Part shown: piece by piece, positions 27,201 through 39,236 of the stretch
Numbering within the stretch: position 1 is the stretch's first letter
Layout: the number at the start of each line of letters is the position of its first letter
From: Gordionus sp. m RMFG-2023
Taxonomy: Eukaryota; Nematomorpha; Gordioida; Chordodea; Parachordodidae
Length of the DNA: 64,000 bases
NCBI RefSeq assembly: GCF_954871325.1
Contig: NC_088778.1
Span: forward strand, 14,907,666-14,971,665
Reading direction: 5' to 3'
Notes under the pieces: model-generated
The model's input: the letters and a program-made list of their open reading frames with translations, nothing else
Told to the model about the DNA's origin: nothing
The model's database searches: none
Program-made: the position numbers and the translations under genes

Positions 27201-27697
27201 TAAGTGATTACAATTGCCGCAACTGTAGTTGCATCTGTATTATTTCTTATTTTTGGAGTACCTTATTATGTATTTAAACGTGATAAGTGATAATTAAGCG
27301 CCTATCCCTATAATGTTACACACACACACACGGTAGATTTCCAATTGCGGTAGTTTTGCGGGACATTCGCAGATAATATATTTTTAAAATAAAATTAAAA
27401 TCGTTTTTTTTATAAAATTTTATCTTGTTTACATTCTTTTATATTTAAAAAAGATCGTTGGTTTTTTTATAAATTAATATATTTTAATAAATCAAGATGT
27501 TATTTTATTTTGAAAATTAGTTACCGACTTTGTATTTATATAAATAAACTAATTATAAAAAATAATAGGCGGATAGGCCCGAAAAATATTTTTTTTAGCA
27601 ATTTTTATATTTCTACCGCAATTTTCATATTTCTCCCACATAATACCAAATTTCTTCCGCAATTTGAAAATTTTGACCTGGCAACCCTGTATATCGC

Positions 27698-28800
27698 ATT
27701 GTTTTTTAAAACATTTTAATCGCGTACATAGGAATTCACTATGGGGAGGGGGGGAGGGAGTAATTGTTTTTTAAAATTATTCAAGGACTTATTTAAAGAT
27801 ATCTTAAGTTTCAAAGAATTATTAGGACTAGTGAATATAAATTATTTATTTCTATTACATAAATTCAAATATAAATTAATGATAAAATATTATGTATAAA
27901 ATCTTTATAAAAAAATATAAATTTTAAGCATTTATGCCATGTCCTAGATCAATAATTACTAAATCTGGCCTAGTATTATGTAATGAGCAGGGACCCGAAC
28001 CTTTATTTATATCGGTTCAAGTATATAAAAATTCATAATGTTTATGGTTCTGTCACGGTCTTAAGAAAAAATTTATAAAGGTTAGGCTAATCTAATTGTA
28101 AAGGCTTATAAAGGTTCATTGTGGTTATTTACAAAAATTTGAAATTATTTTATTGAAGCATAACTTTGCAAATATTTGTATTTTAAGAAAACACAAAATC
28201 TATTTTTCATAATAAAGGTTATCTAATGCTTTAAAATATTCAAATGCCAAATTTCTCTAGACAATTTATAAAATTAAAACCTTATATATTTGGTTATCTT
28301 AAAATTTATATGGGATAAATGACCCTTCTATTCAAACTACTAATGTATTGGTAATGATTTTATAAAATAAAGTGAAACGAGTATCATTATTAAATATACA
28401 ATAAAAGGGGTAAATTAAGTAGATTTTAATTTAATACATATTGAAATCAAATATGGACAAGCAATTAATTATGATTAAAGAAATTATGTTGTAAATATAT
28501 AATATGTGAAAAATGAAATTTTTTTTTGATCTTTTTGAGAATGCTCGAGTAAGATTTTTGATTAAATTTCATCTAAAATTCTAAATATTTGTAAAAAGTC
28601 TTTTTAATAGAAATTTTTTTAGAATCTCTTATTTGTATCCAGTTATTTCGATAAAAATATGATAATTAATACTATAAACTTTTATATTAATTTCGATAAA
28701 ATAATATATATATAAAAAAATTAAATTATCAAATCGTTCTATTAGTTCCTCAAACTCGATGATGGTATCTTTTTAGAAAGAGTTAACATTAAAATTATTA
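27698..28800. other. AT-rich stretch, no gene
   Basis: No gene seen. The sequence just right of the hAT dimer has a short G run (27745-27760). Nothing else bounded is visible. Confidence 0.55.
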
Positions 28801-29800
28801 ATACAAATCAATTATGAGGATTATCTAATTAATCAGTTGTCCGGGATAATCCAACTTAAATAGCTTCATGTGATTGTAAAAGTTAGTTAAATCATAAGGA
28901 ATAAATTATGTAAGAGCTTAATAATATTCCCAACAATTTCTTCATCTAGGGTGAGGATTGATTTCTTAATATTTTTTTCAAGACTCCAAAAAAATTTTCG
29001 ATGGGATTTAGCTGAGGTGAATATCATGGTAGTGGTAGATTATTCAATTCTACCTTTATAAGCATCGATAAGATGGCTTTTATGAATAGATGCATTATCC
29101 ATTACTATGATTGCATCTGGTTGAAAGATACTAATAAGCTCTGTCATCGAATCATGGTATAATACCCCATTATAAACTCCTTAGATTATTTTTTAATGGA
29201 TTACCCCCCCCCCCCAATTACAATTGTACAAAGTATACTTACATTTTTACCCTTGGAGAATGGGATTTTTATTATTGGACGGACATTGTATGACGCCCAG
29301 GCGTAGATTGGTATAACATGCAAGTTTATTCCAGTTTCAGGATATACTCAGCTCCTTTTTTAGACCAACCTATATTTTGATATATTTACTAATGGTTATT
29401 ACCGTTTTTGGACTACCAGGGGACAAATTTTCTGTTATCTCCTGGATAGTGTTATATTCCATTAATAAACTAAGGATGTATTAAATATGGGAAAAATTTT
29501 TTCTTACTTCCTCTTTTTTGAATATTATACTATTTTAGAGGATCTTCATTTATTTCTGGGAATGTGTTGCGTCTAAATTTATGAACCGATGCTGTAGACA
29601 TATTAACGTATTTTGCGATGTCTTTGATTATCATTTGTCGTTTTTCAGGCATTGATAACACTGTAACTATATCTATTTTTCCTTTATTCCAATATTTGTG
29701 TATTCTTGTTGGTCTTTGGATTCTAGACGAAGATTGGGAGTTTTCAGTGTCACAACGACAGGTTTGTCATTGTGCATCAAAACCTAAATATAAAAATAGA
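28800..29800 (-). pseudogene. Tc1/mariner-type transposase remnant
   Basis: On the minus strand, the N-terminal side (about 29800-29600) gives a helix-turn-helix-like stretch with IKDIAKYVNMSTASVHKFRR. A later block near 29170-29050 reads AIIVMDNASIHKSHLIDAYK, the DDE-domain motif around a catalytic Asp. Next, after a frame change, comes SPQLNPIENFF with the Asn-Pro-Ile-Glu signature, then a GVLKK-type continuation. Several stops and frame changes make it dead. Its terminal repeats were not identified. The CAGTGTTGTGAT MITEs in this window have TA flanks and could belong to such an element, but that link is inferred. Confidence 0.75.
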
Positions 29801-30218
29801 AAACAAATATATATATAAAAAGGAAATTAATAATAATTAGGAATCACGAAATCATAAAATCAACTTTAATTCTTTATTCAAAATTATAACATTATCAAAT
29901 TAACAAAATTATAATAGTAAAAAAAAAAGAAAAGAAAATAAAATATAATTAAAAAAGTTAATAATTTAAAAAAAATCAAAGATTATTTGTATCGTAAAAA
30001 TTTGCCTTTTTATACTCTTTTCAATCTTCTTATAACTAATCATAACTATTCAAATATAATCTTTTTATCACGCGTTATAACAATAAATCCACAAGAATTC
30101 TTTATGCAAATTACATATAAAGTACAACAAAATCCAAAAGAAATCTTTATGCAAATTAAATCTAACATTTACAACATTCAGTTTCATTTAAATTGTAAAA
30201 ATTAGTATTATTATTGGA

Positions 30219-30665
30219 TAGTGTTGTAAACAAACGCATTCATTTTGAATGCGTTGGTGAACGAAGTTCGTTTTTTTGAAAAAAATAGTGAACGGCGTTC
30301 CTTTTATTTTTGACTAACTTTGAACGTGAACGGATTCCTTTTTTTACGAAGAACGCTTTCGAATTTAACGTTCGTTCAATTTTAAAAACACTATTTATTT
30401 TTATTTATTTGAAAAATTTAATATTAATCCGAATTTTTTAAGAAAACAATCTTTTTGCTAATTATATTGTAAATTAAAATAAAACTATATTATTATTTAA
30501 CATGGCTAATATATTGTGTTAAAAAATATGACATTTATTTATATTAGATTAAATTTAAAAAAAATTTTATCAAATAATTTTGAACGAACGTGAACGCGTT
30601 CGATTTTTGTCAATGAACACTGAACGCTAATGCGTTCGATTTTTTTAGAAATGTTTACAGCACTA
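30219..30665. mobile_element. hAT-type MITE, 447 bp
   Basis: Inverted ends TAGTGTTGTAAACA and TGTTTACAGCACTA. Subterminal parts are rich in GAACG/CGTTC words on both sides (for example GAATGCGTT, GAACGCGTTC). Flanking 8-mers TTATTGGA (30211-30218) and CTATAGGA (30666-30673) match at 6 of 8, consistent with an old 8-bp duplication. No protein encoded. Confidence 0.75.
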
Positions 30666-30988
30666 CTATAGGATAATAAAAATCCTATATTAAACTTTTT
30701 TTTAATTATTACTTTAGAAGAATTACAAAAATTTTATAAATATATTAATTTTTTTATTTTTAATTAAATTTCCAACATAATTTCTTTTTATATTCAAACA
30801 TGGCGTTTAATCTTAATTGATTGTGAAATGTATTCGGAACAATAATATAAAGTGATTTATTTCATATAATAAAATATATATATATGTTTTTCTATTTTTA
30901 TAAATTGTAATAAATTGTAGCTTTAAGCAATTATAAAAATCAATTTATTTAAATACATTACAGTTCTCCCCACTATAAATTGAATACA

Positions 30989-33489
30989 TCATAATAACGT
31001 AATGGGGGTTTCGAAACTCTTTTTTCTAGAGTTGCATTTATTATGTTCTGCAATGTCCAAATCCTCAGTCATTGTTATGGGTGTTTCCTTAGCTTGTACA
31101 TGAGCTTCCCTCAGTTGGTCGGCATGCTTGTTTTTTATAATACCCTCAGACTCAACATCATACAATATCGCACTTTTCCGTTGAACCACTGTCCCTTCAT
31201 GCCACAGTCCTTTCGTTTTTTACCCAAACCTTTTGCTTCTCTTTGGCTCAACGTTCCTATCATTATAATTTTATTGTTTCCATAACACGTTTTCAGTCTT
31301 TTCTTTCGTAGTAATTTCCATTGATCTAACGTCGTCCTGAGCGGCCTTCCAAACATCATTTCGGCAGGGGATTTACCGGTAGTTGCGTTTTGAGTATTTC
31401 GGTGTGTAATTAAAACATTCTCTAAATTTAACTAGTCCGGAGTCCCACTTCTCCTGCCAGCATAGAAACGCGTGTCTTTATCGTACGTATATAACGCTCA
31501 ACCAAACCATTCGATTTGGGACTATAAGGGGCCGATCTAAAATGTTTTATGTTATTTTTAAAAAGAAACGTTTGAATTCACATCCAGTAAACTGAGTACC
31601 ATTATCTGAGACAATGTAACGAGGTAAACCAAATCTAGCGAAATAATTACGCAGATTATTTATTACACTCGTCGAATTAATATGTGTTAAAATTGCAACT
31701 TCAACCCATTTGGTGAAAGCGTCTACGAAAATTAACCAGTACTTTCCACACACCGGGCCTGTCAAACCAATGCGTATTCTTTCCCAAGGTCGGGTAGGAA
31801 TATTCCATTTGTATAATGGTACTTCTCTGGCTCCCGGTTTTCCTTCCTGACAACTTTTGCAGTTTTTGACGAATTCTACAACATCCGATCAAGATTTGTC
31901 CAGAAGACATAGTATCTGCGTAAGGATTTCATCCCCACCATCCCCGGATGTCCTTGATGGATAAAATTCAAAACCTCTTTTTTTAGTTTATCAGGAATGA
32001 TGATTCTATCATTATAAAATAATAGCTATTCTTCGAAAGAAATATTATCTTTAATTAAGATGAATTTTTTTAAACTTTCCGAATAATTATTCATATTATC
32101 AATATGCCATTGATTTTTTATTAATTTAATGATCTCTTTTAGATTTATATCATTGATCGTCTCACTTATAACTTTGCTTCGAGTGAACGATAAATCCTCT
32201 ATTAAATTGATCTTTAATTCTCTAATTTCATTTTCAATTTTTTTTAAGCTTCATTAACTTTTTTCTCTCTCTACCCCCCAAACGGGACAGAGTCGGCGTA
32301 TCTGTTTTGAATACCCGGCCTATGAATTATCTCATAGTCGTAAACTATAAGCTTCGTTGCCCACCGTAAAACGGTTATTTGTTATTTTATTTAGGTCTCT
32401 TTTATCACCTATGATATATTTTAAAGGTTTATGATCTGTAACCAAAATAAAATGTCTTCCATAAATATATTGATGAAACTTCTCGATAGCGAACATGTCG
32501 CTGAAGCCTCCCCATCAATAGTGGCGTAATTCTTTTCAGCCGCCGAAAGTATCCTCAATGCGTAAGCAATCGGTTTCTCCTGGCCAGTAAGAAATCGGTG
32601 TGCAATAACAGCTCTTAGACCATCTTCGGAAGCGTCACAAGAAATCACGACAGGAATATCGGCTGAATAAGGAATTATTGTATCATCTTTTGATAATATT
32701 TTTTTACTCTATTAAATATTTCATCTTCTTTAGCTGACCAAAACCAACTCACATTTTTACTCATTAGTCGGTGTAAAGGCGCACAAATAGAATATAAATT
32801 TTTAATAAACGATTCATGATAATTTACCATTCCCAAAAAACGAACGTAATTCTTTAACATTAGACGGTGTTTTACAATTTTTTATGGCATTAATCTTATC
32901 TTCGGTCAGGTGAATTCCGAATTCATCAATAACATGACCTAAATAAGTAATTGACTTTTCTCCAATTTTAATTTTATCGATCGTCGTTGTCAGTCCAGCC
33001 TTATAAAATCTTCTTAATACTTCTTCTAGATTAACTATATGATCAAAATTATTCTCGCCTGCAATAATTACATCGTCTAAAAATACACTAACTATAGGAA
33101 TTCCCTTTAATAGGTTTTGCATAAAGCGTTGAAATATTATCAGAGCGCTAGTCAACCCAGAAGGAATTCTTTGGTATCGGTAATAACCGACATGAGTCGA
33201 AATTACTAAAAGATCTCTACATTTTGAACTAACTCTGAATTGTAAAAATGCATCTCTTAAATCTATCGTTGAAAATATTTTACCACCCGCGATCCTATTT
33301 GTCAGGTCGACGAAAGTTGGTAGTAAATGGTTATCTAGCGCTAAATATTTGTTGATTGTTAAACGAAAATCTATCTCCGCATATCCGCACGGCACCGGAT
33401 TTCTTTAAAATATTAACCGTTGGCGTATCCCAAGTAATTGGAGTCTTAGTTGGATCCACATGCTTGTCCATATTTAATTTCGGTAAGCC
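30989..33489 (-). mobile_element. Ty3/Gypsy LTR retrotransposon fossil, pol region
   Basis: Minus strand, in pol order: reverse transcriptase (about 33400-32680, with the catalytic YLDD-type box seen as FLDD), RNase H (about 32650-32420), the integrase zinc-binding and core region (about 31910-31550, including a SDNGTQF motif) and the integrase C-terminal region to about 30990. The domain order, with integrase after RNase H, is that of Ty3/Gypsy. It is broken, with at least five interruptions across the pol region, and I see no flanking LTRs, gag or protease. Divergence suggests it is old. Its upstream side stops at the border of the Foldback element that starts at 33498. Confidence 0.88.
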
Positions 33490-33524
33490 AATGAAACGGT
33501 TCCACGTCATTACAGATAAACCAT

Positions 33525-34000
33525 TACAGAGAATGTATTTTACAGAGAAACTTTTATAGAGAAAACAAAAATAGAGAATGCACTTATAGAGAAAACAATT
33601 ATAGAGAATGTCGTTTATAGAGAAAATTTTATAGAGAAAGTTTTATATAGAGAATGACGTTTATAGAGAATGCACTTATAGAGAAAACAATTATAGAGAA
33701 TGTTGTTTATAGAGAATAATTTTATAGAGAATAATTTTACAGAGAATGATTTTACAGAGATTTTATGGAGATTGATTTTACAGATAATTATTTTATAGAG
33801 AATGTATTTTATAGAGAATTATTTTATAATGAATGTATTTTATAGAATTATTTTATAAAGAATGTATTTTATAGGGAATTATTTTATAGAGAATTATTTT
33901 ATAATGAATGTATTTTATAGAATTATTTTATAAAGAATATTATTTTATAGAGAATTATTTTATAAAGAATTTTATTTAAGAATATGATATTTTATAAAAA
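33525..34000 (+). repeat. FB1 left minisatellite arm
   Basis: Imperfect tandem array of 13-15 bp units (TTATAGAGAATG plus 1-3 variable bases), drifting inward to TTTTATAGAGAATTA. It forms the left inverted arm of FB1. Inverted similarity to the right side continues past the array to about 34690, interrupted by other sequence. Confidence 0.9.
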
Positions 34001-34841
34001 ATATATATAGTCATAGGAAAAAAAATTACAGTATTTGACATAATATTATATATTAGAATTACCTTATATAAGAGAATAATTGAGTAGTTTTTGAATTATT
34101 ACAATCGGTACAGAAAATTATTTGTTTATTTTTGCACAAGGTTTTTTGATTATTAGATGAATGAATGGTAGAACAAAATTTTGACATGATTTGTAAGGAA
34201 AATCATATGCTAAAAGAATATAAAAAATTTTTATAAATTTAAATTTATTATTTATTTATATTTAATTAAATTAAGTAACTAGTTACCTTTGGCAGTTACT
34301 TTCTAAAAAATGTAGCCAGCTAAAGTTACGATTTTGTAAATGTAACTTAAATATTTTTAGCTAGAGTGTAGCTAATTAATGGCAACCACTTAATTTGACA
34401 AAACGAATGTAGAAATTTTAATTTATAAGCTTTTTTTATCTTCAGCAAAATTTATTTAGTCTTACTTATATTATTATTCTTCCTAAAAATTTTCAATTAT
34501 AGATGGGACACACCGATAATCCATTCTTAAATTAAAAGTTATTTGCCACTAAGAGATAAACAAATTTTGACATGATTTTTAAGGAATTTTACGAAATTTA
34601 TTTTTAAAGATATGAATACAAAATAAAATATATAGTGTTGTTAAAAGTTACTTTGGCAATGTGACTTAAAGAATATGTTTAATACTATTTTATATGAAGT
34701 TTTTATAAGATAAACCTTGATAATATACTGTGCTTAGCAATATTCATTACGAAATATCAAATAAATTTTTATTCATAAAAAATCCAAATAAACATAGTAT
34801 AAGTAATATACCAATATAAAAAATACAATTATATGATTAAA

Positions 34842-35435
34842 TTAAACATTTAAATTTAAATTATGGGATAAAGCCCTTAAATAATTCAGCATGGTTCTCG
34901 AATAAAAATCTTCAACAATTAGAAAAATCCTTTTGGATCTTTCGCGATATTCTTTCTTTGAAAGTTGAGCCAATAGTCCTAAAGAATATTTTTCCAATTT
35001 GTAACAATCCAGGCTATCTTCGTCTTTGAGAGCTAAAAATTAAAATTCTAAAATTTATAATATAATATAATATAATTACTAACTCTTTATAAATTTCCAG
35101 ATCGTTGGATGATGGGAACTTATATGAGACGAAAAACTTCTATGCCAGTCCTCTAATGAATTATTTGTATTCGGTTCACGAGATAGTGTCGATTCGTAGC
35201 AATTCCATAGAGAAATGCTAAATATTGGCGACTTCCTCTCTATCGTTATCATTTTTCCAATCCACGTCTCCTCAATGTATTCTATCAAGGGGGAGAGAAT
35301 ATCCCTATTTTCTTGATAAAATTCAGAGGCATATAATTCCTCAAATCCATGAATTACATCCTCAATTGGTACATATGCCAGTGACATTAACATTTTTATG
35401 TACATAGCAAAATTTGTTTTGATTATGTATGCATT
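34842..35435 (-). pseudogene. MULE (Mutator-like) transposase C-terminal part, spliced
   Basis: Minus strand. Exon a (about 35435-35084) contains MSLAYVPIEDVIHGFEELY, then YIEETWIGKM and NNSLEDWHRSF...HHPTIWKFIK. These match the C-terminal region of animal MULE/FLYWCH-type transposases (ALAFVP, TNN-LEGWH, HP-WKFI). A 51-bp intron (35083-35033, GTTAGT...TTTTTAG) joins it in frame to exon b (35032-34842) with LKDEDSLDCYKLEKY and NYLRALSHNLNLNV before a normal stop. The 5' part, including most of the catalytic domain, is missing, so it cannot be active alone. The intron size is that of host introns. It is flanked on both sides by the inverted arms of FB1. Confidence 0.8.
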
Positions 35436-36019
35436 TCAAATTAGCGGATTTTTTTGAACCGTGCGCCATATGCATTGAAACATATGAAATAGGCATCCGC
35501 GCAAAAGTAACTGGTTACTTAATTTATATATATTTCAATAAATATAATTAAATAATAAATTTAAATTTGTAAATTTTTTTAACATTCTTTTACTATATGA
35601 TTTAAATCTTGCCAATGAATTTATATTTATATAAATATATTCGATTTAACTTAATTTAATTGATCCGGCAAGCCCTGAATCTACTATCCACTAAAAATAA
35701 TTGTAACTAGTGGCTAGTTATATTTAAAAAAGAAAATTATTAACTGTAACTTGTTATATTTTCATAAAATTTAACTACTAACTTAATTGCATTACATTGC
35801 CAAAATAACTTTTAACAACACTATCTATTTTATTTTTTACTTATCTTTAAAAATAAATTTCGTAAAATTCCTTACAAATCCTGTCAAAATTTTATTCTAC
35901 CATTAATTCATCTAATAATCGAAAAACCTCGCTTATATAAGGTAATTCTAACATTTAAAATTATGTAAAATACTATAACTTTTTTTCCCTATGACTATAT
36001 ATAACATTTTTTTATAAAA

Positions 36020-36450
36020 TAATCATATCTTTAAGTAAAATTCTTTATAAAATAATTCTCTATAAAATACATTCTTTATAAAATAATTCTCTATAAAATA
36101 CATTCTTTATAAAATAATTCTCTATAAAATACATTCTTTATAAAATAATTCTCTATAAAATACATTCTTTATAAAATAATTCTCTATAAAATACATTCTT
36201 TATAAAATAATTCTCTATAAAATCATTCTCTGTAAAATCATTTTCTATAAAATTATTCTCTATAAAATCATTCTCTATTAAATCATTCTCTCTAAAATCA
36301 TTCTCTATAAAATTATTCTCTATAAAATCATTCTCTGTAAAATCATTCTCTATAATCGACATTCTCTATAATCGACATTCTCTATAATTGTTTTCTCTGT
36401 AAAAGTTTCTCTATAATTGTTTTCTCTGTAATGGTTTCTCTGTAATGACG
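36020..36450 (-). repeat. FB1 right minisatellite arm
   Basis: Array of 14-15 bp units reading TTCTCTATAAAATCA or TTCTTTATAAAATAA on the plus strand, the inverse of the left arm. The inner part alternates two units in a regular 31-bp higher-order repeat (about 36046-36220). Confidence 0.9.
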
Positions 36451-36465
36451 CGATACCAATGAAAC

Positions 36466-38962
36466 TAGGTAAAATTTTTAATATTATTTTTATAAATATT
36501 ATTTTATTAAAAAATAATAAATATGATATCTTGTTGCTATTGGTGTATTTTTTTGTGGGCATTAGCCGAAGATTTTTTAATAAATAAATATTTTAAAGTA
36601 TAATATAATTTTTTAAATATAAAAATATTTTTTCCCCTTCTTATGGATTAAATAAATTTTACCGCGATCATAATTTCATATACAAGAATCATGGCTTTTT
36701 TAAAAGACCAAGAGCTTCTTATTAATCACACGTGTTGTTATTAGAGCATTAAATTGGAAAAAATGCAGCATCTTATAGAGTAAAATGCTCAAAATGTTCA
36801 AGCTGCTATTCTATATGGAAGGAGAACAGGAAGAAAATCTTTTTATCATTTATATATTTTTATTTTCTTAATATTAAACATATGTCAAATATAAATTTAT
36901 GTAGAACTATTTTGTTTATTATAATTGTTTATATATTATGTTTATTCAATGCTTAATTATCTAGTATTTGATTTAATAGTCCTAACTTAGTAGAATCCAT
37001 AAAAAAATAAATAAAATGTATAAGCCATTTTTAATGTATTAAAGAATTGTGAAAATTTTCACAGAAGTTATGCAATTCTTAAAATTTTTGAGTAATGAAA
37101 CTTTAAATTATTATTACAACTTCCACCAATAGCGACACGATTAAAAAAATAATATTAAAAATATCCCCTAGTTTCAATGACTTGCCTTAATTTCAATATT
37201 TATTATATTAAATTCTCTTTTATTGTATATTTAATAATAACACTTGTTTCACTGTAATTAAACAAATGCAACTAAATCAAAAATTTAATCGGTTATTTAG
37301 ATATTTGTATACTAAAATAGGAATATGGCTATAATACTATAAGAAGCAGTTAAAAGATTGTGGATCAATTTAAGTCATAGTGAAAAAGTTAATACATATT
37401 TTTAACACATAATAATTATTTTGTTAATTAAAAATTATAAAATGAATTGATACCTTAAAACGATGCCGATATAGTAAAATATTTAAATCACAAGGTAAAG
37501 AATTTAAACGGAAAAAATGTAAAATTATTTATTTTATTTTGGTTGAAACCGGTTTAACTTGATTTATAAAAATTCTTTTTAATCCTTTAAAAAATAATTA
37601 TATCGTTTCAGTTACGGTTCCGATATTTATTAATGTTTATAATTGTTTAGCTATGTATTCCGGTACGCTCCGGATTCCTGATAACAAGTCGACCTAGGTC
37701 ATGGCCTTAAGATTTGATATAAAAATTTAAATTATATTTAAAAAAAATAATTGTTGGAAATATAGATATATAAAACTAATGATTACGAGGAAAATAAAAT
37801 TGATATAAAATTTATAATAAAATAAATTAAATTATAATATAAATAATAATTTTTGAAATAAAATATAAGGAAGATTATGAAGATGAAGGTTGTATAATAT
37901 TTAATTTTACTGCTAGGAAAGTATAATCTGAGACAACCACGGAGTTTGAATTACAGAGAGAAAGAGTTTATATTAATGAAATATGTGATATAATCAAAAA
38001 CAAAAAGCTAAACAATTATAAACTGGAGATCAAATGATTTATTTCCATAATTTTGTTAATTATCTTTTTCTTCATAAAAAATTAAAAATTTATCTTATCC
38101 AATAGAATATTTTGAAATTTTTTTAATTAATTTTCACTTTGCAGTTATTTTTATTTATTGAAATACTAAAAGAAAACAGAGGGAATGCCAAAATCTTTAA
38201 ATGACCTTGAGATCAGCGTCGAACGAAAAGGGGGGTAGGAGAATCTTGCATCCCATTTTTGGAGGGGGGTAAAGGGTAAGCGGTTTAATGGGGGTAGGAA
38301 ATTTTTTTTTTGGGGGGGGGGGGTTATTTACTAAATTTTGAGATCAAATAGGACAATATTTATTGCTGTGAAAATATACAATTCATCAACCAAAATAATG
38401 CAAACAATCATAGACATTATTTTCCAAATAAAACTTTCTGCTATCCTTACAAATGTTATTTAAAAGGTTTAGACATTTTTAGCAAGCTCATATAATATGA
38501 ATTCATTGTAAATGATAGGGTTTTAATTGAATTTATTATCTAAAAAATAACTCCTTTATATTCACAAAATGTCGATAGTTGGTGATAAAGTATCATTATA
38601 ATTTAAAAAAAACGAAATTAAAAATAGGGAAACATTTTAGGGGGGTAGGCATAGGTTTTTGAAGGGGGTTTGCATACAATCCTATCATGTAGACGCTGCT
38701 AGAGATACTATATCGATGTGCATTGTGTAAAATTAATGCATTGTGTAAAATTAATAATAATTGGGAGGCATATAAAAAATATGGTATGACACTCCATAAA
38801 ACATTTTCTCTATATATCATATTAGACGTTATATATAATTTACATTTCGACTTTTATCTTTGGGTTCCGATAAATGAACAACAATTTTCTAGAGAATAAT
38901 TTTTTTTTAACGAAATTCTCTTTTATCATTATACAACATTTAGAAAAACCTTTAAAAAATTT
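36466..38962. other. AT-rich stretch, no gene; holds a likely empty FB1 site
   Basis: No gene seen. At 37127-37190 there is an inverted, diverged copy of the sequence flanking FB1 on both sides, but without FB1. Two G-rich patches (38225-38325 with G runs, and 38640-38675) lie further on. Confidence 0.55.
37127..37190 (-). repeat. Inverted copy of the FB1 insertion site without the insert
   Basis: Plus-strand CACCAATAGCGACA, then AATAATATTAAAAAT, CCTAGTTTCAATGACTTGCC. The complement of the right flank of FB1 (36458-36560) reads CACCAATAGCAACA, AATAATATTAAAAAT, CCTAGTTTCATT, and the left flank continues GGCTTACCGAAATT. The copy therefore spans the junction with one version of the target word only. 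Confidence 0.6.
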
Positions 38963-39039
38963 TATCACACTTGCATACTGTTGTTAATTTGCTTGGTCGG
39001 ATAATTTACGACCTCATTTGGTGCTCAGACTGCTCTGCG

Positions 39040-39236
39040 CACGAACCCAGAGCACAGACGCGAGATTTAAACCCGGGGTTCAGGCCCAGGATCCAGACCT
39101 GTTGTTTAGACCCGGGGTCCAGCTCGTGGTTTAGACCCGGGGTCCAGCCCTGGTTTCAGACCCGGAGTTTAAACCTAGGGTTCAGATTTTAGACTCGGGG
39201 TTCAGACCCGTGGTTTAGACCCGGAGTTCAGATGAA
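39040..39236 (+). repeat. GC-rich minisatellite, left arm
   Basis: About a dozen imperfect 14-17 bp units of the type AGACCCGGGGTTC, strikingly GC-rich against the background. Similar units occur inverted at about 46730-46830. Confidence 0.9.

Larger units (their letters stand above)
24303..27689. mobile_element. hAT transposon, head-to-head (foldback) dimer, 3387 bp
   Basis: Ends are inverted: CAGGGTTGCCA at left and TGGCAACCCTG at right, with the CAGNG pattern of hAT elements. The flanks carry a perfect 8-bp duplication TATATCGC at 24295-24302 and 27690-27697. Inside are two copies of one hAT element in opposite orientation, meeting near 26.24 kb. Copy A is on the plus strand, about 24303-26235; copy B is on the minus strand, shorter and internally deleted. 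Because the duplication flanks the whole, the dimer was apparently inserted as a unit, or arose from a nested insertion after the outer copy landed. A palindromic MITE (26993-27200) sits inside copy B. Confidence 0.9.
33498..36457. mobile_element. Foldback-like MULE transposon FB1, 2960 bp
   Basis: The ends are GGTTCCACGTCATTACAG at left and the complement of GGTATCGCGTCATTACAG at right. The direct repeat AATGAAAC flanks both sides (33490-33497 and 36458-36465; 9 bp CAATGAAAC if one terminal base was lost). Each end continues into a minisatellite of 13-15 bp units of the form TTATAGAGAATG (left, about 33525-34000) or its complement (right, about 36020-36450), followed by further inverted sequence. 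The centre carries a spliced Mutator-type transposase fragment. Long inverted ends built of short tandem repeats with a MULE gene between recall the Foldback/NOF elements of Drosophila. Target duplications of 8-10 bp are usual for MULEs. Confidence 0.88.

Noticed and set aside
26985-27208. 8-bp hAT-type target duplication around the complete MITE
   Set aside because: ACAAGATA and TAAGTGAT do not match; the TA flanks fit better.
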